Assembly: GCF_022370755.2 (NCBI RefSeq)
Contig: NZ_CP092364.2
Span: forward strand, 1,550,001-1,614,000
Direction of reading: 5' to 3'
DNA length: 64,000 nt
Source of the DNA: Mycolicibacterium goodii
GTDB lineage: Bacteria; Actinomycetota; Actinomycetes; Mycobacteriales; Mycobacteriaceae
A program made the translations under genes and the position numbers. Below are positions 35,183 through 44,213 of the stretch, one piece after another. Below the pieces are notes generated by a model. It saw nothing but the letters and a program-made list of their open reading frames with translations, had not been told where the DNA came from and searched no databases. Numbering within the stretch: position 1 is the first letter of the stretch; the number at the start of each line of letters is the position of its first letter.

Positions 35183-35319
35183 GCACCGCGAGCGTGCGTG
35201 TTTGCGCCCCGACATACCGCCGCTGGTCGGCAGTTCACGCACGCTGGGTGGCGGCGAGAGTGCGTGGAGTGCTGAGGTTTTGCGGCGTGGCGACCGGCAA
35301 ACACGCACGCTCGCGGTGC
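35183..35319. repeat. 137-bp element with perfect 22-bp terminal inverted repeats
   Basis: The first 22 bases (beginning GCACCGCGAGCG, 35183-35204) are exactly complementary to the last 22 (ending CGCTCGCGGTGC, 35298-35319). Inside, CACGCAC and GTGCGTG form a nested imperfect stem. It has no coding capacity and fills most of the gap between the StyA-like gene and the MBL gene. It looks like a miniature inverted-repeat element or a very strong transcript-end structure. Confidence 0.65.
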
Positions 35320-35326
35320 CAAGGCG

Positions 35327-35968
35327 TCAGTGGCCGCGCTTGACCCAGTCGTCGTAGTTGACCAGTTCACCGCCGATGGTGGTGGTGTCGCCGTGGCCGG
35401 TGTAGACCACGGTTTCATCGGGCAGCTTGCCGAGGCGGTTCTTGATGGAGTCCAGGATGGTCGGGAAGTCCGAGTAGGACCGCCCGGTCGCGCCGGGTCC
35501 GCCCTGGAACAGGGTGTCGCCGGAGATCACGGCGTTCAGGTCGGGGATCGACCAGCACACCGAGCCCGGGGAGTGGCCGGGGGTGTGCAGGGCGTGCAGC
35601 TCGATGCCGCCTGCGGTGAGCACGAGGCCGTCCTCGACCGGACGGAAGTCCTTGTCGGGGTGGATGTCTCGCCAGAGCATGTCGTCGCCCGCATGCAGCA
35701 GCACCGGTGCGTCGAGGGCCGCGCCGAGTTCGGGGGCGACGGTGATGTGGTCGTTGTGGCCGTGGGTGCACACCACCGCCACCACGTTGCGCCCGGCGAC
35801 GGCGTCGATGATCGGTTGGGCGGTGTGGGCGGCGTCGAACACGATGACGTCCGCGCCGTCGCCATCCTCACCGATGAGCCAGATGTTGTTGTCGACGTCC
35901 CAGCTGCCGCCGTCGAGTTCGAACTTGCCGCTGGTGACGACGCGTTGGATCTGCGCGGGACCGGTCAT
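35327..35968 (-). CDS. MBL-fold metallo-hydrolase linked to MscR
   Basis: A 213-residue metallo-beta-lactamase fold hydrolase with the metal motif THGHNDH (HxHxDH), then LHTPGHSPGSVC and SGDTLFQGGPGATGRS typical of glyoxalase II-like thioester hydrolases. In M. tuberculosis the equivalent gene (Rv2260) also lies next to mscR. A plausible role is hydrolysis of S-formylmycothiol, the product of MscR, to formate and mycothiol, by analogy with S-formylglutathione hydrolase; this is inference. ATG at 35968 is preceded by GAAGAGGAGA. Confidence 0.9.
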   Translation of the reverse strand: MTGPAQIQRVVTSGKFELDGGSWDVDNNIWLIGEDGDGADVIVFDAAHTAQPIIDAVAGRNVVAVVCTHGHNDHITVAPELGAALDAPVLLHAGDDMLWRDIHPDKDFRPVEDGLVLTAGGIELHALHTPGHSPGSVCWSIPDLNAVISGDTLFQGGPGATGRSYSDFPTILDSIKNRLGKLPDETVVYTGHGDTTTIGGELVNYDDWVKRGH

Positions 35969-35973
35969 ACGGA

Positions 35974-36034
35974 TCTCCTCTTCGCGCAAGCGCTCATCGG
36001 TCTTGTCTCCTCTTCGCGCAAGCGCTCATCGGTC
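35974..36034. repeat. 29-bp direct repeat across the mscR/MBL gene junction
   Basis: A 29-bp sequence that begins TCTCCTCTTCGCGCAAGCGC occurs at 35974-36002 and again, exactly, at 36006-36034 (period 32). Read on the minus strand each copy carries a TGA and the Shine-Dalgarno AGAGGAGA, so the junction has two ribosome-binding sites; only the one nearer 35968 is used by the MBL gene. Confidence 0.9.
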
Positions 36035-37117
36035 GAGCACCACCACAGAGCGCAGCACCTCACCGGCATGCATCTTGTGGAACGCGTCTTCGATCGCGTC
36101 GAGGCCGATGCGTTCGGAGACGAATTTCTCCAGCGGCAGGCGGCCCTGTAGATGGAGGCTGATGAGGGTGGGGAAGTCACGTTCGGGTAGGCAGTCGCCG
36201 TACCAGGAGGATTTCAGGGATCCGCCGCGCGAGAAGAAGTCGATGAGCGGCATCTCGAGCGTCATGTCGGGGGTGGGCACACCGACCAGCACCACGGTCC
36301 CGGCCAGATCGCGGGCATAGAAGGCCTGTTTCCAGGTTTCGGGACGCCCGACGGCGTCGATGACGACGTCGGCGCCGAAGCCGTCGGTGAGGTCGGCGAT
36401 GGTCTCGACCGGGTCGAGGTCTTTGGCGTTGATGGTGTGTGTGGCGCCGAATTCGCGGGCCCAGTTGAGCTTTTTGTTGTCCATGTCGACGGCGATGATC
36501 TTCTTGGCGCCGACCAGTGCCGCGCCGGCGATGGCGGCGTCGCCGACGCCGCCGCAGCCGATCACCGCGACGGTGTCGTCGCGGGTGACCGCACCGGTGT
36601 TGATGGCCGCGCCGATGCCTGCCATCACCCCGCAACCCAACAACCCGGCCACGGCGGGATCGGCCTCGGAGTCGACCTTGGTGCACTGGCCCTCGTGTAC
36701 GAGGGTCTTGTCGGCGAACGCGCCGATGCCCAGGGCGGGGGTGAGTTCGGTGCCGTCGGTCAGGGTCATCTTCTGCGCGGCGTTGTGGGTGTCGAAGCAC
36801 AGGTGCGGGCGGCCGCGTTTGCAGGCGCGGCACTGTCCGCACACCGCGCGCCAGTTGAGGATCACGAAATCGCCGGGTTCGACGTTGGTGACACCGTCAC
36901 CCACAGACTCGACGGTGCCTGCGGCCTCATGGCCCAGCAGGAACGGGAACTCGTCGTTGATGCCGCCCTCACGGTAGGTCAGGTCGGTGTGGCACACCCC
37001 GCACGCGATGATGTCGACCACCACCTCACCCGGACCCGGATCCGGGATCACGATGTCGACCAACTCCACCGGTTGCTGCTTACTCCGAGAAATCACACCG
37101 CGCACAGTCTGGGGCAT
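36026..37117 (-). CDS. mscR: Mycothiol-dependent formaldehyde dehydrogenase / S-nitrosomycothiol reductase
   Basis: A 363-residue zinc-containing class III-type alcohol dehydrogenase. It oxidises S-hydroxymethyl-mycothiol and can reduce S-nitrosomycothiol, protecting against formaldehyde and NO. Catalytic zinc ligands lie in ACGVCHTD and GHEAAG; the structural zinc site is [15 protein letters not shown]; the NAD site is [15 protein letters not shown] with a following Asp (VDMDNKK). The start is placed at ATG 37117 (MPQTVRG). There is no SD, and a TAGGTT -10 hexamer sits 7 bp upstream, so the mRNA is likely leaderless. Equivalent of Rv2259. Confidence 0.93.
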   Translation of the reverse strand: MPQTVRGVISRSKQQPVELVDIVIPDPGPGEVVVDIIACGVCHTDLTYREGGINDEFPFLLGHEAAGTVESVGDGVTNVEPGDFVILNWRAVCGQCRACKRGRPHLCFDTHNAAQKMTLTDGTELTPALGIGAFADKTLVHEGQCTKVDSEADPAVAGLLGCGVMAGIGAAINTGAVTRDDTVAVIGCGGVGDAAIAGAALVGAKKIIAVDMDNKKLNWAREFGATHTINAKDLDPVETIADLTDGFGADVVIDAVGRPETWKQAFYARDLAGTVVLVGVPTPDMTLEMPLIDFFSRGGSLKSSWYGDCLPERDFPTLISLHLQGRLPLEKFVSERIGLDAIEDAFHKMHAGEVLRSVVVLDR

Positions 37118-37124
37118 GGCCAAT

Positions 37125-37209
37125 AACCTAGCGGTGAGCACCCGAGGTCGCTATCAGAGGTGACCAGTGTTGTCGTTTACTGCCGCGCAACCGCACGCCG
37201 TAATACCGT
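37125..37209. promoter_or_regulatory. Divergent -10 elements of mscR and the LuxR/TPR gene
   Basis: On the minus strand TAGGTT (37130-37125) ends 7 bp before the mscR ATG. On the plus strand TACCGT (37204-37209) ends 8 bp before the ATG at 37218. Both match TANNNT and both predict transcripts starting at or next to the start codon. Neither gene has a clear SD. Confidence 0.4.
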
Positions 37210-37217
37210 GGGCAGCA

Positions 37218-38858
37218 ATGACGGCGGCCACAGGTTCGGTTGGGTGGGCATCGGATCATCTCGCGCTGCTCGAGGCGCGGGCGGCACATTCGCGCGCCGA
37301 TTGGGCCGCCGCGTATCAGGCGTACCTGCGGGCCGAGGCGCTCGGCCCGATGACGCTCGACGATCTCGACGCGTACGCGACGTCGGCCTGGCGGCGCGGC
37401 CACAGCAGGGAAGCCCTCCGGCTCTCCGAACGGGTGTACGGACAGCTCGTCCGCACCGATCCGGCGTCCGCCGCGATGAAGGCCGTCGACATCGCCCTGG
37501 AGTGGCTGACCCGCGGCGACCTCAACATCGCGCAGGGGTGGATGAACCGGGCGCGACGGTTGCTGGCGGACACCGCGAACGGGTCGACGCACTGCTATCT
37601 GGCCTACCTCGACGTCGTGGTCGCGGTGGTCGAACAGGACCCCGGCGAGCTGGCGCGGCGCGCCGAGCGGATGCGGCAACTGTGCGAGACCGTCGACGAT
37701 CCCGCGCTGGGCTCACTGTCGCTCGTGGCGCAGGCGATCGCCGCGCTCCACCAGGGACGCGTGGCAGACGGCTACGCCCTGGTCGACGAGGCACTGCTAC
37801 CGCTGCTGGCCGGATACGTGCGGGTGGAGTGGGCCGGCGACATCTACTGCGTGGTGCTGAACCTGTGCCACAAGCTCGCCGATCACCCCCGGATGCGGGC
37901 ATGGACACAATCCATGGAGCGCTGGTGCGGTGTCGATCCGCCCTCGCCCTATTACCGGGTGTGCGACGTGCACCGCCTGCAGTTGGCGGCCGCCGACGAC
38001 GATTACCGTCGGCTCGAAGACGAGTTGCGCAGTGCGAGTGCGGCGTTGGAGGACGTCAACTCCTGGGTCGGCGCCGAGGGCTTCTATCTGCTGGGGGAGG
38101 TTCGGCGGCGGCGCGGGGACACCGAGGGGGCGCTCGCGGCGTTCGCCAAGGCGCGCATCCTGGGCAAGGATCCGCAGCCGGGCGAGGCGTTGCTGTACTG
38201 CAGCATGGGGGAGAGCCGGAAAGCCTGGACAGACCTTCGCGTGGCGCTGGCCGGTGCGGGCCCGCTGGACCGCATGCGGTTGTTGCGTGCGGCCGTCGTG
38301 GTGGCGTTGGCCCGCGACGACATCGCCGAGGCGCAGCGGCACTGCGATGAACTTGCCTGCGGGGCTGAGGCTTTCGGCACTCCGGGATACCGCGCATGGG
38401 CCGCGCACGCCCGCGGCGCGCTACTGGTGCGCCAAGGGGAGCACGGCGCGGCCCTCGAGAGCTTCGGCGCGGCGCTTCGCGAGTACCGGCTGCAGCAGGA
38501 GCGCTACGACATCGCCGAGGTGTACGAGTGGATGGCGCTGGCGCACAAGGCACTTGGCGATGAGCGCGCCGCGGAGGCAGACATCGCGACCGCCGATAAC
38601 ATCTACGAGCAACTCGCGGTGCAACCCAGCGGCGTGTGCGGCCGGGGAGCTCCGGGTGGGCTCACCAGGCGCGAGATCGAGGTGCTGCGTGCGATCGCCT
38701 GCGGCGCCACCAATCGTCAGGTCGCCCAGCGGTTCGTCATCAGCGACAAGACCGTCGGCAGGCACCTGGCCAACATCTACACCAAGCTCGGGGTATCGAG
38801 TCGTACGGCCGCGGTCACCTGGGCCCATCAGAACGGAGTGGTACGAAAAGACAACTGA
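37218..38858 (+). CDS. LuxR-family regulator with TPR-like N-terminus
   Basis: A 546-residue protein. Most of it is helical repeats resembling TPRs (for example the blocks around ADWAAAYQAYLRAEALG, GDTEGALAAFAKARILG and GEHGAALESFGAALREY), and the last ~65 residues are a LuxR/NarL helix-turn-helix (GLTRREIEVLRAIACGATNRQVAQRFVISDKTVGRHLANIYTKLGVSSRTAAVTWA). No ATPase or receiver domain is seen. It is divergent from mscR, so formaldehyde/NO response genes are possible targets, but nothing shows this directly. Confidence 0.88.
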   Translation: MTAATGSVGWASDHLALLEARAAHSRADWAAAYQAYLRAEALGPMTLDDLDAYATSAWRRGHSREALRLSERVYGQLVRTDPASAAMKAVDIALEWLTRGDLNIAQGWMNRARRLLADTANGSTHCYLAYLDVVVAVVEQDPGELARRAERMRQLCETVDDPALGSLSLVAQAIAALHQGRVADGYALVDEALLPLLAGYVRVEWAGDIYCVVLNLCHKLADHPRMRAWTQSMERWCGVDPPSPYYRVCDVHRLQLAAADDDYRRLEDELRSASAALEDVNSWVGAEGFYLLGEVRRRRGDTEGALAAFAKARILGKDPQPGEALLYCSMGESRKAWTDLRVALAGAGPLDRMRLLRAAVVVALARDDIAEAQRHCDELACGAEAFGTPGYRAWAAHARGALLVRQGEHGAALESFGAALREYRLQQERYDIAEVYEWMALAHKALGDERAAEADIATADNIYEQLAVQPSGVCGRGAPGGLTRREIEVLRAIACGATNRQVAQRFVISDKTVGRHLANIYTKLGVSSRTAAVTWAHQNGVVRKDN

Positions 38859-38964
38859 ACTGAATGAAGTCCAGGGCCGTACATCATTTGTGCCATCCGG
38901 CGTCGGCGGAAACACATGATTCGGCCGATGCCGCGGTGGGCGCCCCGGTCATAGCGTCTCGGGC

Positions 38965-40101
38965 ATGACGACGCTAAATGTGAATCCGAACGAGGCTGCC
39001 GTGTCAGACACCACCTCCACCACTGAAGACACCACATCAAGTGCCACCGCAGGCACCACCGAGGACTTCGCCGCGCGCGTGGTCGAGGCCCTCGACAGCG
39101 CCAGCACCGCGATCCTGCTGTCGATCGGGCACCAGACCGGGCTCTTCGACACCATGCGGGCGTTGCCGCCGGCCACCAGCGGCCAGATCGCGGACGCGGC
39201 CGGGCTCAACGAGCGCTACGTGCGCGAGTGGCTCGGTGGCCTGGTCGCCGCCAGGGTGATCGATTACGCGCCCGAGCAACGGACCTACCACCTGCCCGAG
39301 CATCACGCCGCGGTGCTGACCCGCGCGGCCGGACCCGACAACCTCGCACGGGTGGCGCAGTTCATCCCGCTGCTGGCCGAGGTCGAGCAGAAGATCGTCG
39401 ATCGGTTCCACACCGGCGGCGGCCTGCCCTACAGCGAATACCCGCGGTTCCACCGGCTGATGGCCGAGCAGAGCGGTGAGGTGTTCGACGCCGCGCTCGT
39501 CGACGTCATCCTCCCGATGGCCGACGGTCTCGTCGACCGGCTGCGCACGGGCGCGGACGTGGCCGACATCGGTTGCGGCAGCGGGCACGCGGTGAACGTA
39601 ATCGCGCAGGCTTTCCCCGCGAGCCGGTGCAGGGGCATCGATTTCTCCGAGGAGGGCCTGAACACCGGACGTGACGAGGCGCGCCGCCTGGGCCTGACCA
39701 ACGCCACATTTGTCGCGCGTGACGTCGCCGAACTCGACGACACCGAGGCCTACGACGTCATCACCGCGTTCGACGCCATCCACGATCAGGCGCACCCGGC
39801 CCGCGTCCTGGAGAACATCTACCGTGCCCTGCGGCCCGGCGGGATCTTCCTGATGGTCGACATCAAGGCGTCGACCCACGTCGAGAACAACATCGGCGTG
39901 CCGTTCGCGCCGTACCTGTACACCGTGTCGACCCTGCACTGCATGACCGTGTCGCTGGCGCTCGACGGTGACGGGCTGGGCACGGTGTGGGGGCGGGAGC
40001 TGGCCACCTCGATGCTGGCCGACGCCGGGTTCGACGACGTCGTCGTCCGCGAGATCGACACCGACCCGATCAACTACTACTACGTCGCGCGCAAGCGGTA
40101 G
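38965..40101 (+). CDS. Class I SAM-dependent methyltransferase with N-terminal winged helix (Rv2258c type)
   Basis: A 378-residue protein. After a Thr-rich start, residues ~35-110 form the winged-helix dimerisation domain ([41 protein letters not shown]). The methyltransferase domain follows with motif [33 protein letters not shown], and [29 protein letters not shown]. The layout is that of small-molecule O/N-methyltransferases; in M. tuberculosis Rv2258c occupies the same place next to mscR. Substrate unknown. Confidence 0.9.
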   Translation: MTTLNVNPNEAAVSDTTSTTEDTTSSATAGTTEDFAARVVEALDSASTAILLSIGHQTGLFDTMRALPPATSGQIADAAGLNERYVREWLGGLVAARVIDYAPEQRTYHLPEHHAAVLTRAAGPDNLARVAQFIPLLAEVEQKIVDRFHTGGGLPYSEYPRFHRLMAEQSGEVFDAALVDVILPMADGLVDRLRTGADVADIGCGSGHAVNVIAQAFPASRCRGIDFSEEGLNTGRDEARRLGLTNATFVARDVAELDDTEAYDVITAFDAIHDQAHPARVLENIYRALRPGGIFLMVDIKASTHVENNIGVPFAPYLYTVSTLHCMTVSLALDGDGLGTVWGRELATSMLADAGFDDVVVREIDTDPINYYYVARKR

Positions 40102-40142
40102 TTCTCCGGCAGCCGGCCGGCGCCCAAGTAGCATCCAGTGCG

Positions 40143-40976
40143 GTGAGCGCGAGTGAAGCACTGAAGATGATCGACGAGTGGCCGGTGCCCTCGGCCGCCG
40201 CAGCGGTGGTCGGCCCCTCCGGGGTGCTGGCCACCCACGGCGACGTCGCGAAACCTTTCGCGCTGGCGTCGGTGACCAAACTGCTGGTGGCGCGCGCCGC
40301 GCAGATCGCGATCGAGGAGGGCGTCGTCGAGCTCGACACCCCCGCCGGGCCCGACGGCTCGACGGTGCGCCACCTGCTGGCGCACACCTCCGGGGTCTCG
40401 ATGAACTCCGCCGACACCGTGTCCCAGGTGGGGCAGCGCCGGGTCTACTCGAACTACGGGTTCCGGTTGCTGGCGCGGGTCATCGAGGACGCCGCCGACA
40501 TCGAGTTCGGGCGGTACCTGGGCGAGGCGGTGTTCGACCCACTGGGCATGTCGACGACGAAGTTGCTGGGCGGCGCCGAGGCGGCCGGCTTCGGCGTCAC
40601 CTCCACGGTGGCCGATCTGGCGCTGTTCGCCGGTGACCTGTTGCGACCCGCGCTGGTGTCACAACAGATGCACGACGCGGCGACCTCGGTGCAGTTTCCC
40701 GGCGTCAACGGGGTGTTGCCGGGGTTCGGATCGCAGCGGCCGAACGACTGGGGTCTGGGATTCGAGATCCGCGACGGCAAGACGCCGCACTGGACGGGGT
40801 CGAGCAACTCGCCGCGCACGTTCGGGCATTTCGGCCAGTCGGGGACCTTTCTGTGGGTCGATCCGGCCGCTGACCTGGCCCTTGTGGTGCTCACCGACCG
40901 GGACTTCGGGGACTGGACGTATCCACTGTGGCCGGCGATCTCTGATGGTGTGCTGAGAGAAATCGGGACACACTAG
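40143..40976 (+). CDS. Serine beta-lactamase-fold hydrolase (Rv2257c type)
   Basis: A 277-residue protein of the class C beta-lactamase/esterase fold. The catalytic triad motifs are S-V-T-K (in ALASVTKLLVA), Y-S-N (in YSNYGFRLLARV) and H-F-G (in FGHFGQSGTFLW). No signal peptide is evident with the GTG start at 40143, so it is probably a cytoplasmic esterase or peptidase rather than a resistance enzyme. Same position as Rv2257c. Confidence 0.88.
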   Translation: MSASEALKMIDEWPVPSAAAAVVGPSGVLATHGDVAKPFALASVTKLLVARAAQIAIEEGVVELDTPAGPDGSTVRHLLAHTSGVSMNSADTVSQVGQRRVYSNYGFRLLARVIEDAADIEFGRYLGEAVFDPLGMSTTKLLGGAEAAGFGVTSTVADLALFAGDLLRPALVSQQMHDAATSVQFPGVNGVLPGFGSQRPNDWGLGFEIRDGKTPHWTGSSNSPRTFGHFGQSGTFLWVDPAADLALVVLTDRDFGDWTYPLWPAISDGVLREIGTH

Positions 40977-41099
40977 CGCAACATGCGCCTCACAAGGCAC
41001 AATAGGCACGCAAGACACAACGCATGGTCGTTTGCTTGCTCGACCGGTTTCGCAAGGCCGTTGGGGAAGACGTCCCTCGTGGAGCCGAAGGAGTAGCAA

Positions 41100-41612
41100 A
41101 TGCGTGCGTCGAACCAGTTCGCCGACGCGGCGACAGGTGTGGTGTACATCCATGCCTCACCCGCGGCGGTATGCCCGCATGTCGAGTGGGCGTTGTCGTC
41201 GACCCTGTCGGCACGGGCCAACCTGAAGTGGACCCCGCAACCGGCCATGCCCGGGCAGCTGCGGGCGGTCACCAACTGGGTTGGTCCGGTCGGCACCGGA
41301 GCGCAGTTGGCCAATGCCCTGCGGTCCTGGTCCGTGCTGCGGTTCGAGGTGACCGAGGACCCCAGCGCGGGCGTCGACGGGCACCGCTGGTGCCACACCC
41401 CGCAGCTCGGCCTGTGGAGCGGTGTCATGAGCGCCAACGGTGACGTGATGGTCGGCGAGATGCGGCTGCGCTCGTTGATGGCCGGCGGTGCCGACATGCT
41501 CGCCGCCGAACTCGACACGGTACTGGGCACTGCGTGGGACGAGTCCCTGGAACCCTTCCGCAACGGTGGCGACACCGGCGAGATGACCTGGCTCAATCGG
41601 GGCGTGGGATAG
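41100..41612 (+). CDS. DUF3145 family protein (Rv2256c type)
   Basis: A 170-residue protein conserved in mycolic-acid bacteria. Landmarks: GVVYIHASPAAVCPHVEWAL, PAMPGQLRAVTNWVGPVGTGAQLANALRSW and the C-terminal LGTAWDESLEPFRNGG. The ATG at 41100 is preceded by AAGGAG. Function is unknown. A 124-bp leader precedes it; a strong hairpin follows its stop. Confidence 0.9.
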   Translation: MRASNQFADAATGVVYIHASPAAVCPHVEWALSSTLSARANLKWTPQPAMPGQLRAVTNWVGPVGTGAQLANALRSWSVLRFEVTEDPSAGVDGHRWCHTPQLGLWSGVMSANGDVMVGEMRLRSLMAGGADMLAAELDTVLGTAWDESLEPFRNGGDTGEMTWLNRGVG

Positions 41613-41629
41613 CCCGTTCGCGATTCGCC

Positions 41630-41684
41630 GAGACCGACGAAAATGCCGCTGCACGCCTTGTGCGGCGGCATTTTCGTCGGTCTC
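41630..41684. terminator. Bidirectional hairpin between convergent genes
   Basis: Two 20-base arms (41630-41649 and 41665-41684, starting GAGACCGACG) are perfectly complementary; a G:U pair and four more pairs extend the stem, leaving a 5-nt loop. It sits between the stops of the DUF3145 gene and the leftward lipid kinase gene and can serve both. No U-tract on either side. Confidence 0.75.
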
Positions 41685-41689
41685 GCGCT

Positions 41690-42586
41690 TCAGTTGGGGG
41701 TGAGGATCCTCAGCGCACGTGGGACGGCCGTGATGGTGGCCGGAAGGGCCGCCGCGAAATCTCCGTCGGCGTAGGCGTTGATGCTAGGGCATTCGACGTG
41801 CACGGTCGCGACGCGCCGGGTGGTCACGGTGTCGAGATCGACGTGCGTGCCCTTGAACACCGTGGGGAACAACCGGATCAGGCGCCAACGCGACGCCGAC
41901 GCGATCATCGTGACGTCGAGCAGACCGTCGGTGGGGTCGGCGCCCGGGCAGATCAGCATGCCGCCGCCGTAACTGCGGGTGTTGCCGATCGCGGTCATGG
42001 TCAACGCGCACTCCACGGGTTCACCGCCGTCGAACGACAGCCGGAACGGCAGCAGGCGCAACTTGGAGATCTCGGCCACCATCGCGATGTTGTAGCGCAT
42101 CCGCCCGTGCGGCCGGCGCATCCGGTTGGCCCGATCGCTCACGAGCGAATCGAACCCGGTCGCGACGACCGTGCCGAACCATCTGCGGGTCCCGTCGTCG
42201 GCGTCGATGCGGCCGAGATCCACGGTGCGGGTGTGCCCGTCGGCGATCACGTCGGCCGCGGCCCGCGGGTCACCGGTCGGGATGCGGTACTCACGGGCGT
42301 GGTCGTTGCCGGTGCCCGCCGGGACGATGCCCAGCGGAACGTCGGTGCCGGCCAACTCCTGCAGCGCCAGACCGATCACGCCGTCACCGCCGACCACCAC
42401 CAGCGCGTCGGTGCCGCGATCCAGGTGCTCGCGCACGAGTTCGCGGGCATGCGTGGCGTCGCGCCCCACGATCGCGGTGACGTCGACACCGCGCTGCTGC
42501 AGACGGGTGACGGCACGTTCGGCGGCATGTGGTGCGTTGCCGTGTCCCGACATCGGGTTGGTCAGGACGGTGACGCGGCGGATCAC
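41690..42586 (-). CDS. Diacylglycerol/lipid kinase (DagK type, Rv2252-like)
   Basis: A 298-residue member of the DAG kinase catalytic family. N-terminal VTVLTNPMSGHGNAPHA, then the nucleotide motif VVVGGDGVIGLALQEL and GIVPAGTGNDHAREYRIP. Such enzymes phosphorylate diacylglycerol or related lipids; in M. tuberculosis Rv2252 is reported to take part in phosphatidylinositol mannoside metabolism. The GTG start at 42586 overlaps the stop of the FAD-oxidase gene (GTGA), so the two are co-translated. Confidence 0.9.
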   Translation of the reverse strand: MIRRVTVLTNPMSGHGNAPHAAERAVTRLQQRGVDVTAIVGRDATHARELVREHLDRGTDALVVVGGDGVIGLALQELAGTDVPLGIVPAGTGNDHAREYRIPTGDPRAAADVIADGHTRTVDLGRIDADDGTRRWFGTVVATGFDSLVSDRANRMRRPHGRMRYNIAMVAEISKLRLLPFRLSFDGGEPVECALTMTAIGNTRSYGGGMLICPGADPTDGLLDVTMIASASRWRLIRLFPTVFKGTHVDLDTVTTRRVATVHVECPSINAYADGDFAAALPATITAVPRALRILTPN

Positions 42587-44196
42587 GGAATCAGCTTGCC
42601 GGGGTTGAGGATTCCGGCTGGGTCCAATGTGGACTTGACCGCGCGCAGCACCGCGACGCCGAGTTCGCCGACCTCGGCCCGCATCCACGGACGGTGGTCG
42701 GCGCCCACCGCATGGTGGTGTGTGATGGTTCCGCCGCCGCGCACCATGGCCTCTGATGCCGCGGCCTTGGCCTTGCGCCACTGTTCGACCGCGTCCCCGC
42801 GCTGTGCGGCGACGACGGTGAAGTAGAGCGACGCGCCCGTCGGGTACACATGCGAAATGTGGCACAGCACCAGGGCCTGCGTCCCGGATTCGGCGAGGGA
42901 CACCGTCAAAGCCTCCGTCACAGCGTTTTTCAGCGCCGCGATGTTGGACCAGTTGGTCGCGGTCTCGAGGGTCTCGCACAGCGCACCGGCGGCGAGCAGC
43001 GAATCACGCAGGTACGGTGCGCCGAACCGACCGTGTTCCCAGGCCTTGGCCGGGCCCTCGCCGAGCGACGTGCCGCCGCGCTGTTCCAGAACGGCGCGGG
43101 TCTCGGCATGACGGCTGGCGGTGTGGTCGGGGGATCCCTCGAACACCGTGACCGCGAGGCACCCACCGGTGATCGACCGCTCGCCGATGTTGTCGGTGGT
43201 GGCCAGGTTGACGCCGGTCTCGGCCTCGTCGGACAGGCGGATCACCGTCGGGCCGGTACCGGTCTGGGCCACCGCGCGCAAAGCCTCTGCGCCCGTGGCG
43301 AAATCGGGAAACGACCACGCCTCGTACCGCGTCGATTCCGGCATCGGGTGCACGCGCACGCGCACCCGCGTGATCACACCGAACACACCCTCGGAACCGA
43401 GCAGCAGTTGCCGCAGATCCGGCCCGGCCGCCGAGGCCGGCGCGCGGCCCAGGTCGAGCACGCCGGCCGGCGTCACCGCACGCAGGCCGCGGACCATGTC
43501 GTCGAACCTCCCGTACCCGGCGGAGTTCTGGCCCGAAGACCGCGTCGCCGCGAAGCCGCCGATGGTGGCGAACTGGAAGCTCTGCGGGAAATGTCCGAGG
43601 GAAAATCCGTGTGCGCCGAGCAGTTCCTCGGCGCGGGGGCCGGTCATGCCCGCGCCGAGTTCGGCCTCACCGGACATCGCGTCGAGGTGGTGCAGTGCGT
43701 CGAGGCGACGCAGATCCAGTGACACCACGGCCGAGAACCCGCCGCGCAGTGGGTCGAGTCCGCCCACGACACTGGTGCCCCCGCCGAACGGCACGACCGC
43801 GATCCGGTGCTCGGTGCAGTACCGCAGAATCGCCCCCACCTCGTCCTCGTCGCCGGGCAGCAGGATCGCATCGGGCGCGTCCTGGATGCCGTCGCCGTTG
43901 CGGCGCAACAGATCCAATGTCGACTTACCTCCCGCGTGCAGCAGTCGCGCGACGTCGTCGGTGCGGCAGTGCTGCTCGCCGATGATCGCGGACAGTTCGT
44001 CGCGGTCAGCTTCGGTGAGCGTGCAAGGTCGCAGCGCGACGTCCTCGGGGGACTTCTCGACGGCGGCGGAGTCGGCGACCCCCAGCGCCTGCTGCAGCAG
44101 GGAGCGGATGCCCTCGGACAACGGCTTGGCCGCCTTCGGGTCGCCCCAGGCGTTCCACTTCATCGGGGGCAGTAATCGCTCGGCCGGTCGCGTCAT
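42583..44196 (-). CDS. FAD-linked oxidase, alkyl-DHAP synthase-like (Rv2251 type)
   Basis: A 537-residue flavoprotein of the VAO/PCMH fold. FAD-binding segments are DAILLPGDEDEVGAILRYC, IAVVPFGGGTSVVGGLDPLRGG and FQFATIGGFAATRSSGQNSAGYGRFDDMV; the C-terminal part has GGTITHHHAVGADHRPW, as in alkyl-dihydroxyacetonephosphate synthases, which make ether lipids. Whether mycobacteria form such lipids is unsettled, so a glycerophospholipid-related oxidase is the cautious reading. Operon with the lipid kinase. ATG at 44196, with no obvious SD and a -10 element 5 bp away: likely leaderless. Confidence 0.88.
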   Translation of the reverse strand: MTRPAERLLPPMKWNAWGDPKAAKPLSEGIRSLLQQALGVADSAAVEKSPEDVALRPCTLTEADRDELSAIIGEQHCRTDDVARLLHAGGKSTLDLLRRNGDGIQDAPDAILLPGDEDEVGAILRYCTEHRIAVVPFGGGTSVVGGLDPLRGGFSAVVSLDLRRLDALHHLDAMSGEAELGAGMTGPRAEELLGAHGFSLGHFPQSFQFATIGGFAATRSSGQNSAGYGRFDDMVRGLRAVTPAGVLDLGRAPASAAGPDLRQLLLGSEGVFGVITRVRVRVHPMPESTRYEAWSFPDFATGAEALRAVAQTGTGPTVIRLSDEAETGVNLATTDNIGERSITGGCLAVTVFEGSPDHTASRHAETRAVLEQRGGTSLGEGPAKAWEHGRFGAPYLRDSLLAAGALCETLETATNWSNIAALKNAVTEALTVSLAESGTQALVLCHISHVYPTGASLYFTVVAAQRGDAVEQWRKAKAAASEAMVRGGGTITHHHAVGADHRPWMRAEVGELGVAVLRAVKSTLDPAGILNPGKLIP

Positions 44197-44213
44197 GCGT
44201 TACAGTATTACAC
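44197..44213. promoter_or_regulatory. 17-bp divergent promoter with overlapping -10 elements
   Basis: Only 17 bp separate the ATG codons of the divergent FAD-oxidase and TetR genes. TACAGT (44201-44206, + strand) and TACTGT (minus strand, 44207-44202) are both TANNNT -10 hexamers and share five bases. Each lies 5-7 bp from its start codon, so both mRNAs are predicted leaderless. Outer arms GTTAC (44199-44203) and GTAAC (44227-44231) could form the TetR operator. Confidence 0.5.

Noticed and set aside
35183..35319. CRISPR-like repeats
   Set aside because: There is a single inverted pair, not regularly spaced direct repeats, and no cas gene in the window.
40143..40976. Secreted beta-lactamase conferring resistance
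   Set aside because: Although S-V-T-K, Y-S-N and H-F-G are present, no signal peptide is visible and the synteny is with the Rv2257c-type intracellular hydrolase.
41024..41100. Regulatory upstream ORF before the DUF3145 gene
   Set aside because: The short frame starting near 41024 has no RBS and runs past the DUF3145 start without a stop, so it is not a convincing leader peptide.
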